From CAKMZU01 sp965248335 (lineage in GTDB: Bacteria; Pseudomonadota; Gammaproteobacteria; Pseudomonadales; DT-91): 64,000 nt of DNA. The stretch lies in contig CBDFIY010000003.1 of the NCBI GenBank assembly GCA_965248335.1, positions 1,984,001 to 2,048,000 of the forward strand, read 5' to 3'. The translations under genes were made by a program, and so were the position numbers. The first letter of the stretch is position 1, and each line of letters begins with the position of its first letter. The notes below the pieces were generated by a model that saw only the letters and a list, made by a program, of their open reading frames with translations, had not been told where the DNA came from and did no database searches. Positions 35,786 through 45,619 of this stretch are shown one piece after another.

Positions 35786-35793
35786 CCCCCCCC
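35786..35793 (-). promoter_or_regulatory. G8 homopolymer at the ribosome-binding region of the exported pair
   Basis: On the coding strand the leader reads TTATGGGGGGGGTATTAAAAA before ATG 35776. Length change of such a run would alter the spacing between ribosome site or promoter elements and the start. Confidence 0.6.
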
Positions 35794-36162
35794 ATAATCT
35801 CGTATACCAGCTCAATAAGAAAATTAAATATCTCGAATTAAATAATTTTATCATTTAATAAAATATTATAACGCCCATTTAATTTGGGGGCTGGAAACTA
35901 AAATAGTTCAAGTTAACTGGTAACTAGTCACCCCTCCCTATCTTAAATCTCTTCTTGTGGTCGCGAAGATGGCGTTATGTAGCGTTTATTATGAGGCGAT
36001 GGAAGTATGAAAATAAATCAGCGAGAAAGCTGTCAAGCTATTTTACTGATTTAGGGGGTGAGTAAATGGAATGGTTCGCCTCGCACCCTAAAGCAGTATC
36101 ATAATCTGCAACAATAGACGGCGAACGAAACTATCAAATTCGAATTAGAGGTGATACGAATC

Positions 36163-37341
36163 ATGAGTAAAAGTAACGCAAAAAATGATATCAAGGTATT
36201 AGCCATCGATTTAGCCAAGAGTAGCTTTCAACTTCATGGCATGGATGAAAAAGGTGAAAAGGTGTTAGGTAAAAAAGTAAGCCGAAAGAAATTATCTGAA
36301 TTCATGGCCAGGTTAACACCTTGTTTAATTGCAATGGAGGCATGCGGAAGTGCTCATTACTGGGCTCGACTATTTAAAAGCTATGGCCATGAAGTACGTT
36401 TAATAGCCCCGCAATTTGTAAAACCATTTGTGAAGTCAAACAAAAATGATGCGGTCGATGCCGAAGCCATTGCCGAGGCTGCTCAGCGCCCGAATATGCG
36501 CTTTGTTGCCATTAAGTCAGTTGAACAATTAGAAAATCAATCTATTCACAGAATTCGAAGCCAGTCCATTAAAAATCGTACGGCTTTGGTCAATCAGATC
36601 CGAGGATTATTAATGGAACAAGGAATTGATATCCCCGCAGGTCGAACAACACTTCGGACAGTTTTTTAACCTGTTGATTTTTAAGGGTTTAACTTTTAGG
36701 TCAATGATCATTCAAAGCCTTTAAAATCAACAAGTTACGATTTTACAATATTCACCAAATCAAAAACTGTCCGAAGTATTGGTCGAAAGAACGTGCTTAA
36801 AAGTATACCGATGATTCTTGAAGATGCCGAAAATGGCTTGGGTATTCGGTTTAGGGAGATACTCTCTGATTTGCAGAATGATCTAAAAACAGTTGATAAG
36901 CGTGTTGATAAGTATGACATGGAAATTGAGCGTATGATCAAAAATGATGAGGAGGCCCAACGATTGATGAGTATTCCGGGTGTAGGACCTCTTACCGCAA
37001 CCGCGTTATTAATAACAATTGGGGATATATCGTTGTTTAAAAATGGCCGAGAACTGGCCGCCTTTTTTGGCTTGGTTCCTCGCCAGCATTCCACGGGAGG
37101 AAGGCCAACTTTACTCGGCATCAGCAAAAGAGGGGATGTATATTTACGCACATTGTTGATTCATGGGGCGAGGTCGGTACTGCAATATACTGAAGGTAAA
37201 AAAGATTCTGTGAGTCGATGGGCAGGCAACCTTATGCAACGTCGTGGAAAAAATGTAGCGGCCGTAGCCTTAGCCAATAAAATGGTTAGAACAGTTTTTG
37301 CCTTGCTCAAAAATGGAGAAAGCTATGCTGTTTCAGTGTAA
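36163..37341 (+). pseudogene. IS110-family transposase split by MITE-B
   Basis: First part from ATG 36163 (MSKSNAKNDIKVLAIDLAKS): DEDD domain with AIDLAK, AMEACGSAHYW and KNDAVDAEAIAEA. Second part from 36793: Tnp_20 domain with LMSIPGVGPLTATALL and GLVPRQHSTGGRPTLLGISKRGD. The break is a 134-base MITE-B plus a 7-base duplication GGTCGAA (141 bases, in frame, but bringing stop codons). Excision joins DIPAGR to KNVLKSIPMIL and restores a roughly 345-residue transposase. Confidence 0.92.
36647..36780. repeat. MITE-B copy 1, inside IS110
   Basis: 134 bases with inverted ends: left CAACACTTCGGACAGTTTTT, right reversed AATACTTCGGACAGTTTTTG. Flanked by GGTCGAA on both sides (36640-36646 and 36781-36787). 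No coding capacity. Confidence 0.92.
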
Positions 37342-37749
37342 AGAAAGCCTAAGTATTGAAGATCGTTACCGCCTGAAAAGCGGCTATTAGTAGGAACATA
37401 TTTTTAATGTATTAATGATTAAGTTTTAAGAGTAATGAACTAAGCAAATTGCGAAGAGACAAATCACCGTGATGGCATGAAAGGTAAGACCTGCATCTCA
37501 GGCAAGCTGATTGTAACTAAGGCGCTCCTCGTGAGCAGACCGTTGAGTAGATAAGCACTGAGATGAGCGAATTTCCATTAGGGCCCGAGGGATATACCTT
37601 CAAATAGAGGCCGGATATAAGACCGCAACTTTTCCTTCATGAGCACAACGATTTATCTTGCAATACGCGAGGCGAACCATATAAGTTACCTCCAAATATA
37701 AATTAAGGTACCTCAATTTCTTATATCCACTGTGCTGATCTTATCTGTA

Positions 37750-37877
37750 TATATCCATCACACGTGAAGATGCAAGGGCGTTGGCCGCGCTTGCTCACCC
37801 CGATCACTTACTGACTGTAAGCTCATGAGGATTCGCTCGCTTGCCGTCTTCTTGCATCTCCAATTCCGATAGGTATA
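37750..37877. repeat. MITE-A copy 7
   Basis: 128 bases: TATATCCATCACACGTGAAG ... CCAATTCCGATAGGTATA. It lies in the 680-base stretch between the IS110 transposase and the recombinase; the rest of that stretch is IS110 tail and shows no gene. Confidence 0.92.
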
Positions 37878-38022
37878 AACACTTGTCTTTATAGAATATC
37901 CAGCTTAGCTCGATGCCTATATTTAACGTATAATATCTCCATGCATTCGTGGATTAGCGATTGAAGGTAAACCTTTTCAAAACCTAGTCTTTTCGCCTAC
38001 CCTTGCCCATCTAGAAAATACG

Positions 38023-39024
38023 ATGACTGAAGAAAATAACAATCACAAAAATAAAGCAATTGCTGTCGACATGAACGAGTTAATTGTTGAGGATTCTTTA
38101 AGGCCTACCCTTCAAAGAAACCTCCAGTTATTTATTGCGGCATCTGCCGAAAATACCAAAAAAAATTTAGCGCGGGTTATGCGGCACTATCAGGTTTTTT
38201 GCTATCAAAATCAGTGCCTGATGTTCCCACTGCAAGAAGAAACGGTTTTAGCATTTATCGATTACCGCGTGAGTATGGGTGTTCTTTTGCGGACGATAAA
38301 TACTGACGTTCACCTACTTAAATCTCTGGATGCATCCATACTCAACCAGTCACACTCATCTATAGGCGATTCTAGACTTGTTGGCCTCGCGTTAAAACCC
38401 CGGCAAAAAAATGGTGACCCCGCTAAGAAAAAAGCCTATCCAATACACCATCAAACTATTGATGAATGGTACAGTTCAAATCAAAGTCGACACGACGATT
38501 TTGATTTTATACGGGCTAATGCTATTTTCCGTGTTGCCTATGATGGATTGCTCCGTATCAGTGAAATTGAAAGCCTTACAGTGGCTTCAATACGATTCAA
38601 AACTTCTCGGCTTTTTTTACCTTTCAGCAAAACTGACAAAGATGCTGAGGGGGCTTATCTCTATTTATCAGAAGAAACATTGAGTGCAGTTAAGAGGTGG
38701 ATTGGTTTGCTTTCAGTCACGGAAAGCGACCCGCTTTTTTGGTCATTTTTTGCAGGAAAAGCAATGAAACTTCGGGGGCCATTGAAAGTTGTAGGTATCT
38801 ATAATCTCATAAAAAAAGAACTTGGCTTGGCCTGTTCAGGGCATTCTTTTCGTATTGGTGCGTGTGAAGATATGACTGAGATGGGTATTAATGAAGGTGG
38901 AATTATGAATGCCGGTCGCTGGAAAGACCCTAAGATGCCCGCGCATTATGCGGCCGAGATTAACGCAGGGAAATCAGGCATGGCCGAAATGGATAGGCTC
39001 AGAAAAGCGCGTAAAAATAAGTAA
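38023..39024 (+). CDS. Tyrosine recombinase / phage-type integrase
   Basis: 333 residues. SAM-like N-terminal domain (residues about 30-110), then catalytic residues in order: Arg in DGLLRISEIESL, Lys in PFSKTDKD, H-x-x-R in SGHSFRIGA, His/Trp in AGRWKDPKMPAHY, with the following Tyr as likely nucleophile. Cuts and rejoins DNA at specific sites. It sits alone next to an IS110 element and a MITE; no phage genes adjoin and no attachment repeat was recognised. May be the relic integrase of the island at 33.6-38 kb. Confidence 0.9.
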   Translation: MTEENNNHKNKAIAVDMNELIVEDSLRPTLQRNLQLFIAASAENTKKNLARVMRHYQVFCYQNQCLMFPLQEETVLAFIDYRVSMGVLLRTINTDVHLLKSLDASILNQSHSSIGDSRLVGLALKPRQKNGDPAKKKAYPIHHQTIDEWYSSNQSRHDDFDFIRANAIFRVAYDGLLRISEIESLTVASIRFKTSRLFLPFSKTDKDAEGAYLYLSEETLSAVKRWIGLLSVTESDPLFWSFFAGKAMKLRGPLKVVGIYNLIKKELGLACSGHSFRIGACEDMTEMGINEGGIMNAGRWKDPKMPAHYAAEINAGKSGMAEMDRLRKARKNK

Positions 39025-39209
39025 TTACAAATATTCCAGCCAGCCGACAAGCTAAATACTTTTGATGAGAGAAGAGCATAAAGGCTATCACCCTCTCGCG
39101 ACGCTTTTAACAACACCCTAATAGAATAGTGTAGCGCTGAAAGAAACAGATAGTGCTGGAAAAAGGAGATCGACTTATCTAACGGATAGTCCCTTTTTTT
39201 ATCATCTTC

Positions 39210-39245
39210 ACGTCATTAAACTGACATACACTCCACCTACTATAT
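39210..39245 (+). promoter_or_regulatory. Candidate Pho box and -10 of the alkaline phosphatase operon
   Basis: Two tandem 11-mers, ACGTCATTAAA and CTGACATACAC (39210-39231), match CTGTCATAAAT at 7 and 8 positions. A TATATG hexamer follows 8-9 bases later (39240-39245), the normal PhoB promoter spacing. PhoB/PhoR are not in the window. Confidence 0.5.
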
Positions 39246-39284
39246 GCGCAATTAAGCCAATACGCATTTAGCGATGGAGAAACA

Positions 39285-40868
39285 ATGCGCTTCAAGAAAC
39301 ATATTATTCCCTGCCTAATCTGTGCAGCTTTTTCTGCTCACAGCAATAGTGGTGTACTGCCAGATCATCAAAAAAACAGCACTTGGTATAAAGATGCCAC
39401 AACAGCAATTAATGCTAAAAAAGCGCTAGAGAAAAAAACCTCGGCAAAAAATGTGATTCTTTTTGTCGGTGACGGCATGGGTGTATCAACCTTAACAGCA
39501 GCAAGAATACTGGAGGGGCAATTACAGGGCGCGCCAGGTGAAGAAGGCTTATTATCTTTTGAAAGCTTTCCTTATACGGCTTTTGCAAAAACGTATAATG
39601 TTGATGCACAAACGCCTGATTCAGCAGGCACGATGACAGCCATGGTATCAGGTGTTAAAACTGATTCGGGTGTCATTGGTGTTGATGAAGACGTTGTTCG
39701 CGGAGATTGTCAATCGGTTAAAGGCAATGAAGTCATCACTGCTCTTGAATTAGCAGAACTAAAAGGCCTTGCAACCGGTATCGTATCAACAGCGCGTATC
39801 ACACACGCCACGCCAGCGGCTACCTACGCAAAATCAGCCGACAGAAATTGGGAAGACAATTCAGACCAACCCGAAGAAGCCATTACGCAAGGCTGTGAAG
39901 ATATTGCAAGCCAGCTTGTGAACTTTAAGAAAAATCTGGAAGCACGTATACCCGGTGCAAAAGTCGATGGCATTGACGTCACTTTTGGTGGTGGTCGTCG
40001 TCACTTCTTGCCTAAGGACGCTAAATTTAATTCCAAAGATGCAACGAGTAATGTCGAAGGTGACCGAACGGATGGCAGACATTTGATCAATGAGTGGAAG
40101 GCCCTTTATTCCAACGGCATTTACATTGAAGATCAGGCAGGATTTGATGCGTTAGATACAGAGAAAACACCGCAGGTATTAGGCTTATTTAATGAATCCC
40201 ACATGCACTATGAAGCGGATCGAAAAAATGATATCGCAGGTGAGCCTTCCTTATCCATAATGACAGAAAAAGCCATAAAGCTACTGGATAACAACAAAAA
40301 AGGGTTCTTTTTAACCGTTGAGTCGGGCCGTATAGATCACGCCCATCATGCCGGTAGTGCCTACAATGCACTGACTGATACCATTGAGTTTGCGAAAGCT
40401 GTCAAGGCCGCCGTGGAAAACACTAACCCGGATGAAACGTTGATTATTGTGACTGCCGATCACAGTCACGTATTTACCATTGCTGGCTACCCTAAACGCG
40501 GCAACCCTATTCTGGGTAAAGTTATAGGTGTTGGCAAAGATACCCCTACCCTAGCAAAAGACAACCTTCCTTATACCACGCTGGGTTACACCAATGGCAA
40601 AGGCTTCCAAGATCTTGGTGGCGCGACCGATGCTGATCTCGCGTATGGCCAACCTACCAATACGGGTAGGCATGATCATACAAGTATCAAGACTGAAGCG
40701 AGTGGGTTTCACCAAGAGGCATTGATTCCAACCTCATCAGAAACACATGCCGGTGAAGATGTCACGATACATGCGACAGGCCCTAATGCGCATTTAGTGC
40801 AAGGTGTCGTTGAGCAAAACATCATCTTTCATCTTATCAATAAAACACTGGGCTTAATCAGCGAATAA
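39285..40868 (+). CDS. phoA: Alkaline phosphatase (PhoA family), copy 1
   Basis: 527 residues with a signal peptide (MRFKKHIIPCLICAAFSAHS) and GGAG before ATG. Metal and active-site motifs: ILFVGDGMGVSTLTAAR (Asp), TPDSAGTMTAMVSG with the nucleophile Ser, SGRIDHAHHAG, TADHSHVF and SETHAGEDV for the zinc ligands. A periplasmic phosphomonoesterase releasing phosphate from organic esters. 12 bases upstream of a paralogue; one operon probably under the candidate Pho box. Confidence 0.95.
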   Translation: MRFKKHIIPCLICAAFSAHSNSGVLPDHQKNSTWYKDATTAINAKKALEKKTSAKNVILFVGDGMGVSTLTAARILEGQLQGAPGEEGLLSFESFPYTAFAKTYNVDAQTPDSAGTMTAMVSGVKTDSGVIGVDEDVVRGDCQSVKGNEVITALELAELKGLATGIVSTARITHATPAATYAKSADRNWEDNSDQPEEAITQGCEDIASQLVNFKKNLEARIPGAKVDGIDVTFGGGRRHFLPKDAKFNSKDATSNVEGDRTDGRHLINEWKALYSNGIYIEDQAGFDALDTEKTPQVLGLFNESHMHYEADRKNDIAGEPSLSIMTEKAIKLLDNNKKGFFLTVESGRIDHAHHAGSAYNALTDTIEFAKAVKAAVENTNPDETLIIVTADHSHVFTIAGYPKRGNPILGKVIGVGKDTPTLAKDNLPYTTLGYTNGKGFQDLGGATDADLAYGQPTNTGRHDHTSIKTEASGFHQEALIPTSSETHAGEDVTIHATGPNAHLVQGVVEQNIIFHLINKTLGLISE

Positions 40869-40880
40869 GGCGGTTTATCA

Positions 40881-42500
40881 ATGAAAAATACTATTATCCT
40901 CTCCTCGCTTTCACTGGCCCTCTTGACGGCTTGTAATTCGGAAGAAGACAAATCACAAAAAGTGTTACGAGGGGCAATAGAATCTGCACCCATAGTGGTA
41001 CAAACAACATCTAACAGCTGGTACAAGGAGGGCAGCACCCGTATTGCCAACGTAGTCAGTGATACGCCAGTAAAAGGAAAAGCAAAAAACATTATCCTAT
41101 TTGTAGGTGATGGTATGGGGGTTTCTACTGTGACTGCCGCGCGTATATTGGACGGCCAACGTAAAGGGATGACGGGTGAGGAAAACCAGCTCAGTTTTGG
41201 AAAGTTTCCTTTTGCGGGCTTAAGTAAAACCTATAACGTCGATGCACAAACACCCGATTCTGCAGGCACGATGACAGCAATGATATCAGGTGTTAAAAGC
41301 GATATCGGTGTTATCGGCGTTAACGAACATGTGATTAAAGGTGACTGTGCATCCGTGAAAGGAAACGAACTATTCACCGCGCTAGAGCTGGCAGAAATTG
41401 CAGGTAAATCAACCGGCATCATCTCAACGGCACGTATTACGCATGCAACACCTGCTGCAGCTTATGCAAAATCAGCAGACCGTGGTTGGGAAGATATCTC
41501 TGATATGTCACAAGATGCGATCGAAGAAGGTTGTATAGATATCGCTACGCAGCTTGTCAATTTTGAGAAAAATCTTGAAAGCCGCGTAGCGGGTTTGGAT
41601 ATTGATGGCATTGATGTTGTTATGGGTGGTGGGCGGCGTCATTTCTTGCCCAAGGATAAGATCTATAATTCGGATGATGCGGTCAGTGATGTTGAAGGCG
41701 ATAGAACCGATAACAAAGACCTGACAGCGATATGGAAAGAACTTTACCCAGAAGGCAGCTATATCATTGATCAGGAAGGTTTCGATAGTTTGAGCAATAA
41801 CGCAAAGCCTGTTTTGGCGCTTTTTAATGAATCACATATGCAGTATGAAGCAGATCGTGCAGACGATATTGCTGGTGAGCCATCACTGAAAGAGATGACA
41901 CAAAAAGCCATTGATCTTCTTAAGCAGAATAACAAAGGGTTTGTCTTAACGGTTGAAGCGGGCCGTATTGATCATGCGCATCATTCAGGCAATGCATACA
42001 ACGCACTCACTGATACCATCGAATTATCTGAGGCTGTGCAAGCGGCAGTAGATTCTACCAACCCTGAAGAGACATTAATCATCGTCACTGCGGATCACAG
42101 CCATGTATTCACTATTGCAGGCTATCCTAAGCGTGGTAATCCCATTTTAGGAAAAGTTATCGCGATAGGTGAAACTGAGCCTACGTTAGCCGGTGACGAT
42201 CTACCCTACACAACATTGGGTTACACAAATGGCCCAGGGTTCAGAGATTTAGAACACGGTAAAGATTACGACGTACGCCGTCATAACCTCCGATCAGTGG
42301 ATACAGAAGCACAAGGTTTTCACCAAGAAGCTCTTGTACCTTTAAGCTCTGAAACGCATGCAGGTGAAGACGTCGGTATTTATGCGAAGGGGCCTGGAGC
42401 ATTGTTATTATCGGGTACGAATGAACAGAGTCTGATTTTTCATGTAATGAACTATGCTGGCGATTTAGAAGGCCTTGCTAACGCTGCAATCACTCCCTAA
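40881..42500 (+). CDS. Alkaline phosphatase (PhoA family), copy 2, lipoprotein form
   Basis: 539 residues, clearly paralogous to the preceding gene over its length (same FVGDGMGVST, TPDSAGTMTAM, RIDHAHHSG, TADHSHVF, ETHAGEDV motifs). The difference is the N-terminus: MKNTIILSSLSLALLTACNSEED has a lipobox (LTAC) with Asn at +2, so this copy should be membrane-anchored and outer-membrane directed. The two products would cover soluble periplasmic and anchored locations. Confidence 0.93.
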   Translation: MKNTIILSSLSLALLTACNSEEDKSQKVLRGAIESAPIVVQTTSNSWYKEGSTRIANVVSDTPVKGKAKNIILFVGDGMGVSTVTAARILDGQRKGMTGEENQLSFGKFPFAGLSKTYNVDAQTPDSAGTMTAMISGVKSDIGVIGVNEHVIKGDCASVKGNELFTALELAEIAGKSTGIISTARITHATPAAAYAKSADRGWEDISDMSQDAIEEGCIDIATQLVNFEKNLESRVAGLDIDGIDVVMGGGRRHFLPKDKIYNSDDAVSDVEGDRTDNKDLTAIWKELYPEGSYIIDQEGFDSLSNNAKPVLALFNESHMQYEADRADDIAGEPSLKEMTQKAIDLLKQNNKGFVLTVEAGRIDHAHHSGNAYNALTDTIELSEAVQAAVDSTNPEETLIIVTADHSHVFTIAGYPKRGNPILGKVIAIGETEPTLAGDDLPYTTLGYTNGPGFRDLEHGKDYDVRRHNLRSVDTEAQGFHQEALVPLSSETHAGEDVGIYAKGPGALLLSGTNEQSLIFHVMNYAGDLEGLANAAITP

Positions 42501-42592
42501 GCGCTTTCGCACGAATATCTATGAGTAGTAATATTTACTATAAATAATAACTAGCCCTATGCACTGCATGGGGTTTCTTGGATGTACACGTC

Positions 42593-43237
42593 ATGAAAAA
42601 TTTTCTTATTGCTCTTTTCTTCATAGTAGGCATACCACTACATGCCGAATGCACATTGAATAAACATTCACTATCGGCTACCTACCAACTCAACAATAAA
42701 AAATCGGCAGAACAAACATTCAGACTATGGCGACATCAAGGTAAAGTAGCGCATCAATACCTTGAAAAAAATATCACTGAAATCTGGACGCAAACAACTA
42801 ATCAACAGATACGCCCTATTCGCTACTTTGATATCAGCAAGCGTGCAATTGAATATCAACCTCACGACATTAAAAATCATGAAAAAAAATACTGGTCAAA
42901 AAAATATCAATTAGTGGATGAAAAATTTAAAGCGCAATTTCAGTTAGATAAAACAGAGGGTAAAGGTTGCCAGGAAAAACAATCTTTTTCATTGATCCAT
43001 GAAGGTACTCGCCACCAGCTTGTCTGGCTACCGGCACTCGACTTAGTTGAAGCTTATAGTGTAGAAACCCAAAATACATTTAAAACTTGGCAGCTCAAAT
43101 CTATGGTATTTGAACTCGGTGAGATAACCGCTTTCTTCGAGGTGAGGGACAGGTATAAAACTACAGATTATATCGATATTGGTGACAATGAAAATGACCC
43201 TTTTTTGTTAAAAATGGTAAATGTTGGATTTAAATAA
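42593..43237 (+). CDS. Periplasmic protein, unknown
   Basis: 214 residues from ATG 42593, chosen because it begins a signal peptide (MKNFLIALFFIVGIPLHAEC); an upstream in-frame start at 42578 would bury it. The mature protein is rich in aromatic and charged strands (TYQLNNKKSAEQTFRLWRHQ; YRYKTT-like segments) like a beta-sandwich or lipid-binding sheet, with two cysteines. It follows the phosphatase pair by 92 bases and may share its promoter. Family not identified. Confidence 0.6.
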   Translation: MKNFLIALFFIVGIPLHAECTLNKHSLSATYQLNNKKSAEQTFRLWRHQGKVAHQYLEKNITEIWTQTTNQQIRPIRYFDISKRAIEYQPHDIKNHEKKYWSKKYQLVDEKFKAQFQLDKTEGKGCQEKQSFSLIHEGTRHQLVWLPALDLVEAYSVETQNTFKTWQLKSMVFELGEITAFFEVRDRYKTTDYIDIGDNENDPFLLKMVNVGFK

Positions 43238-43300
43238 TTCTTGCATGCAAATAATAATATGATTATTGCGGTGATATTAACGTAATGCAACCGGTATCAC

Positions 43301-43333
43301 GCTTAACAACCAAAAACAGAGCGGTTGTTAAGC
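43301..43333. terminator. 11-bp perfect stem-loop between convergent genes
   Basis: GCTTAACAACC (43301-43311) and GGTTGTTAAGC (43323-43333), 11-base loop. Lies between the convergent genes ending at 43237 and 43357, so it probably serves both directions. Confidence 0.65.
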
Positions 43334-43356
43334 TTGCTAACGTAAATGTTACTCAG

Positions 43357-45480
43357 CTAAAGCGTTTTCAAGTATTCGATCAAATCCCAACGTTGGCGTG
43401 AATTCAAAGGTGGTAATATTTCACCCGAAGGTTGAGCCGTTCTACCTGCGGCATATTCGTGACCGACATTCAAATTACCGGGCAAGGATGCATCAAAAAT
43501 AAAGCCATCATAGCCTGTGGCCTTAAACCCAATTCTTACAGGGTCAAACTCACGACTACCCACTCTAAAGCTATCGGGCCTATATTCACCATCATCTGAA
43601 TCACCCTCTCGCTTAACGGGTAATAAGAGATCGTACAACGATGGCACAGAGCCATTATGTAAATATGGCGCAGTCGCCCAAATACCGTTTAACGATCGTG
43701 CTTTATATGCCAAAAGTGACTGAAAGGGATTCGACTTTGTATCGGGCTGATAAGTTCCGTTTTTCACACTGGGCTGAATCTCGTTTGTGAAAAATGAAGA
43801 GAGCAGTGTATAAAGCCAGTCGGCCCAGCGACGAATAAACCATTTATCGGGGTCAGGTGTTGCAACCACACCTTTTGTTGCTGCAGTTAGAAGCATAGCA
43901 ACGGGTGCTTCTTCACCTAGGATGACATCACCTACACCTGTACCTTGATAGGTATATTTGAAATTCCCTGTTTGCCCTGTGTAATTCACGCTGTTGTGAG
44001 CGGCCTGCGGGTCTGTTCCGACTTTGTCAATGTCCGACATATGAGCAATGATGACCCTGTTCCAGTTATCTCTCTCGACAACCAGGTGACAAGATTGACA
44101 GTAATCTGCATAAATACGTTGCCCCCGTTTCGCCTGCTCTTGGTTGATAGCACCTAGAATTTTCTCTGGCCATACAGGCGACTTTAGGTGTTTTAAATGA
44201 TTTTCGAGACGGCGTAAGTTCATTAAATCAATGGAGGACGTGAAATCGATCTTCATATGTTTATTATCTTGACCAGAAAGCTTGGCCGATAAACTAAACT
44301 GTGGATCAGTAGCTCGCCAGTCTAACGTACCAAATACACCGATAACTTCTCCAGCATTACGCCCTATTGGGCCAACACCGGCGTTGGCTGCAATTCCATT
44401 CCACTGTACATAATCAGAGTGCGTAACATCCCATAAAAAAGGATAACTCACAGGTGCATCGGGTTCATTGAATAGTTTCTTTTTAATTCGGATAAGCTGT
44501 GATTTTGATAAATTTGGGTAGCCTTCGCGCTTTGAGGTGAGGCGCTTAATGATAAGCGCAAATTGCTCATCGCCTATAATAAACTCATTAATGCCATCGA
44601 GAACAAGGTTTGCTTGTTGCTCAGTCAGTATATGCTGACCTGCAGTATCTACAGCTAAAAGCATTTGACTTTTGGCTTGCTCTTTATTGATAACATACTG
44701 TAAAACGCGATTATAAATTCTTCCAAATGCATCAAGTCGTGCATAACCATAATCTAAATTACTGTGATTAATCGTATTGTAATTTTCTAGAACAGATTCC
44801 CATTTTCTCAAGTCTGAAAAAATGGCTTTTTTTGATGTGTAGTTATTTTTTAATGCGAGAACTTTTTGAATAAAACGATTTCGTTTTTCTTTGTCTATCA
44901 GTGTTTGTTGCATTGCAGCATGGAGAGCTTCAAGATAATTATTCATGTCGGCCATGGCTGGAGCACCATCTACACGAATAGCTTGACCTTGATAGTTAAT
45001 TTGACCTGTATGGCAGGCGGCACACGTATAACCAACGTAGTCTTTGCCTTTATAAGTATCTTTTGCAAAGCCAACAGCGAGCGCGTCTTTGTTGAAGAAT
45101 GTAGCGGCTTGTGGGAGGTAACGGTATTTATCAAATATTTCATTAGAAGCGAATCGCGTTGTTTTATTTGCTACTTCAAGGGAAACAAAAAAATCATAGG
45201 GAATTAAATTAGAACCCTGCGTTGTCGTGTAAAACCAAAGGCTATCAGATTCACTCCACCCCTGCTCAAGATATTGAGGTACTGAGTACCTTTCACCGTA
45301 AGTGCCATCTTCTAATGCTATCGCACCACGTGCAGGATGAGAATCCCATGTTTGATAGGTTTTCGTGGCAACTAATGTCATTGATAAAAAAGCAATGAGG
45401 ATAAAAAATAGCCTGATGGCTTTTCTCTTATGACTACAGACAATCTGACATAAGGTGGAAGAAGAGGTCTCGGTGCTCAT
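43357..45480 (-). CDS. Di-heme cytochrome c, RoxA/RoxB (rubber oxygenase)-like
   Basis: 707 residues from ATG 45480, which has AAGGAG 8 bases upstream; the GTG at 45489 overlaps that site and is unlikely. An N-terminal membrane or signal segment (AIRLFFILIAFLSMTLVATKTY) is followed by two haem c sites: YTCAACHTGQINYQG (around residue 150) and DYCQSCHL (around residue 440). IPYDFFVSLE, YRYLPQAA and AVGFAKD upstream of the first site match the conserved block of the RoxA/di-heme peroxidase-like family. RoxA/RoxB oxidatively cleave polyisoprene; related proteins of unknown substrate are common, so activity here is not proven. Maturation would use the Ccm system represented at the window end. Confidence 0.75.
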   Translation of the reverse strand: MSTETSSSTLCQIVCSHKRKAIRLFFILIAFLSMTLVATKTYQTWDSHPARGAIALEDGTYGERYSVPQYLEQGWSESDSLWFYTTTQGSNLIPYDFFVSLEVANKTTRFASNEIFDKYRYLPQAATFFNKDALAVGFAKDTYKGKDYVGYTCAACHTGQINYQGQAIRVDGAPAMADMNNYLEALHAAMQQTLIDKEKRNRFIQKVLALKNNYTSKKAIFSDLRKWESVLENYNTINHSNLDYGYARLDAFGRIYNRVLQYVINKEQAKSQMLLAVDTAGQHILTEQQANLVLDGINEFIIGDEQFALIIKRLTSKREGYPNLSKSQLIRIKKKLFNEPDAPVSYPFLWDVTHSDYVQWNGIAANAGVGPIGRNAGEVIGVFGTLDWRATDPQFSLSAKLSGQDNKHMKIDFTSSIDLMNLRRLENHLKHLKSPVWPEKILGAINQEQAKRGQRIYADYCQSCHLVVERDNWNRVIIAHMSDIDKVGTDPQAAHNSVNYTGQTGNFKYTYQGTGVGDVILGEEAPVAMLLTAATKGVVATPDPDKWFIRRWADWLYTLLSSFFTNEIQPSVKNGTYQPDTKSNPFQSLLAYKARSLNGIWATAPYLHNGSVPSLYDLLLPVKREGDSDDGEYRPDSFRVGSREFDPVRIGFKATGYDGFIFDASLPGNLNVGHEYAAGRTAQPSGEILPPLNSRQRWDLIEYLKTL

Positions 45481-45619
45481 AAATAACACTCCTTGTTATT
45501 GTTTAATCGGTAACTATATGTGATCGCATACTATAACTTACTTGAATTGTTAGAATCTATAAAAATATAGATGTGCATCTACGCCGCTATGGGCAATGAA
45601 GCAGAAGTTTTGTTGGGTA

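Larger units (their letters stand above)
36071..37680. mobile_element. IS110-family (IS1111-like) element interrupted by MITE-B
   Basis: The transposase is flanked by an inverted 14-base repeat, ATGGTTCGCCTCGC at 36071-36084 and its complement at 37667-37680, as in IS1111-group elements with subterminal repeats. True ends probably lie a few bases outside. The stretch 35777-36070 before it has no gene apart from the G8 leader. Confidence 0.65.

Noticed and set aside
28439..45480. A joint P450 / RoxA-like catabolic cluster
   Set aside because: The two genes are about 14 kb apart, separated by IS elements and unrelated genes, with no shared operon or redox partner genes.
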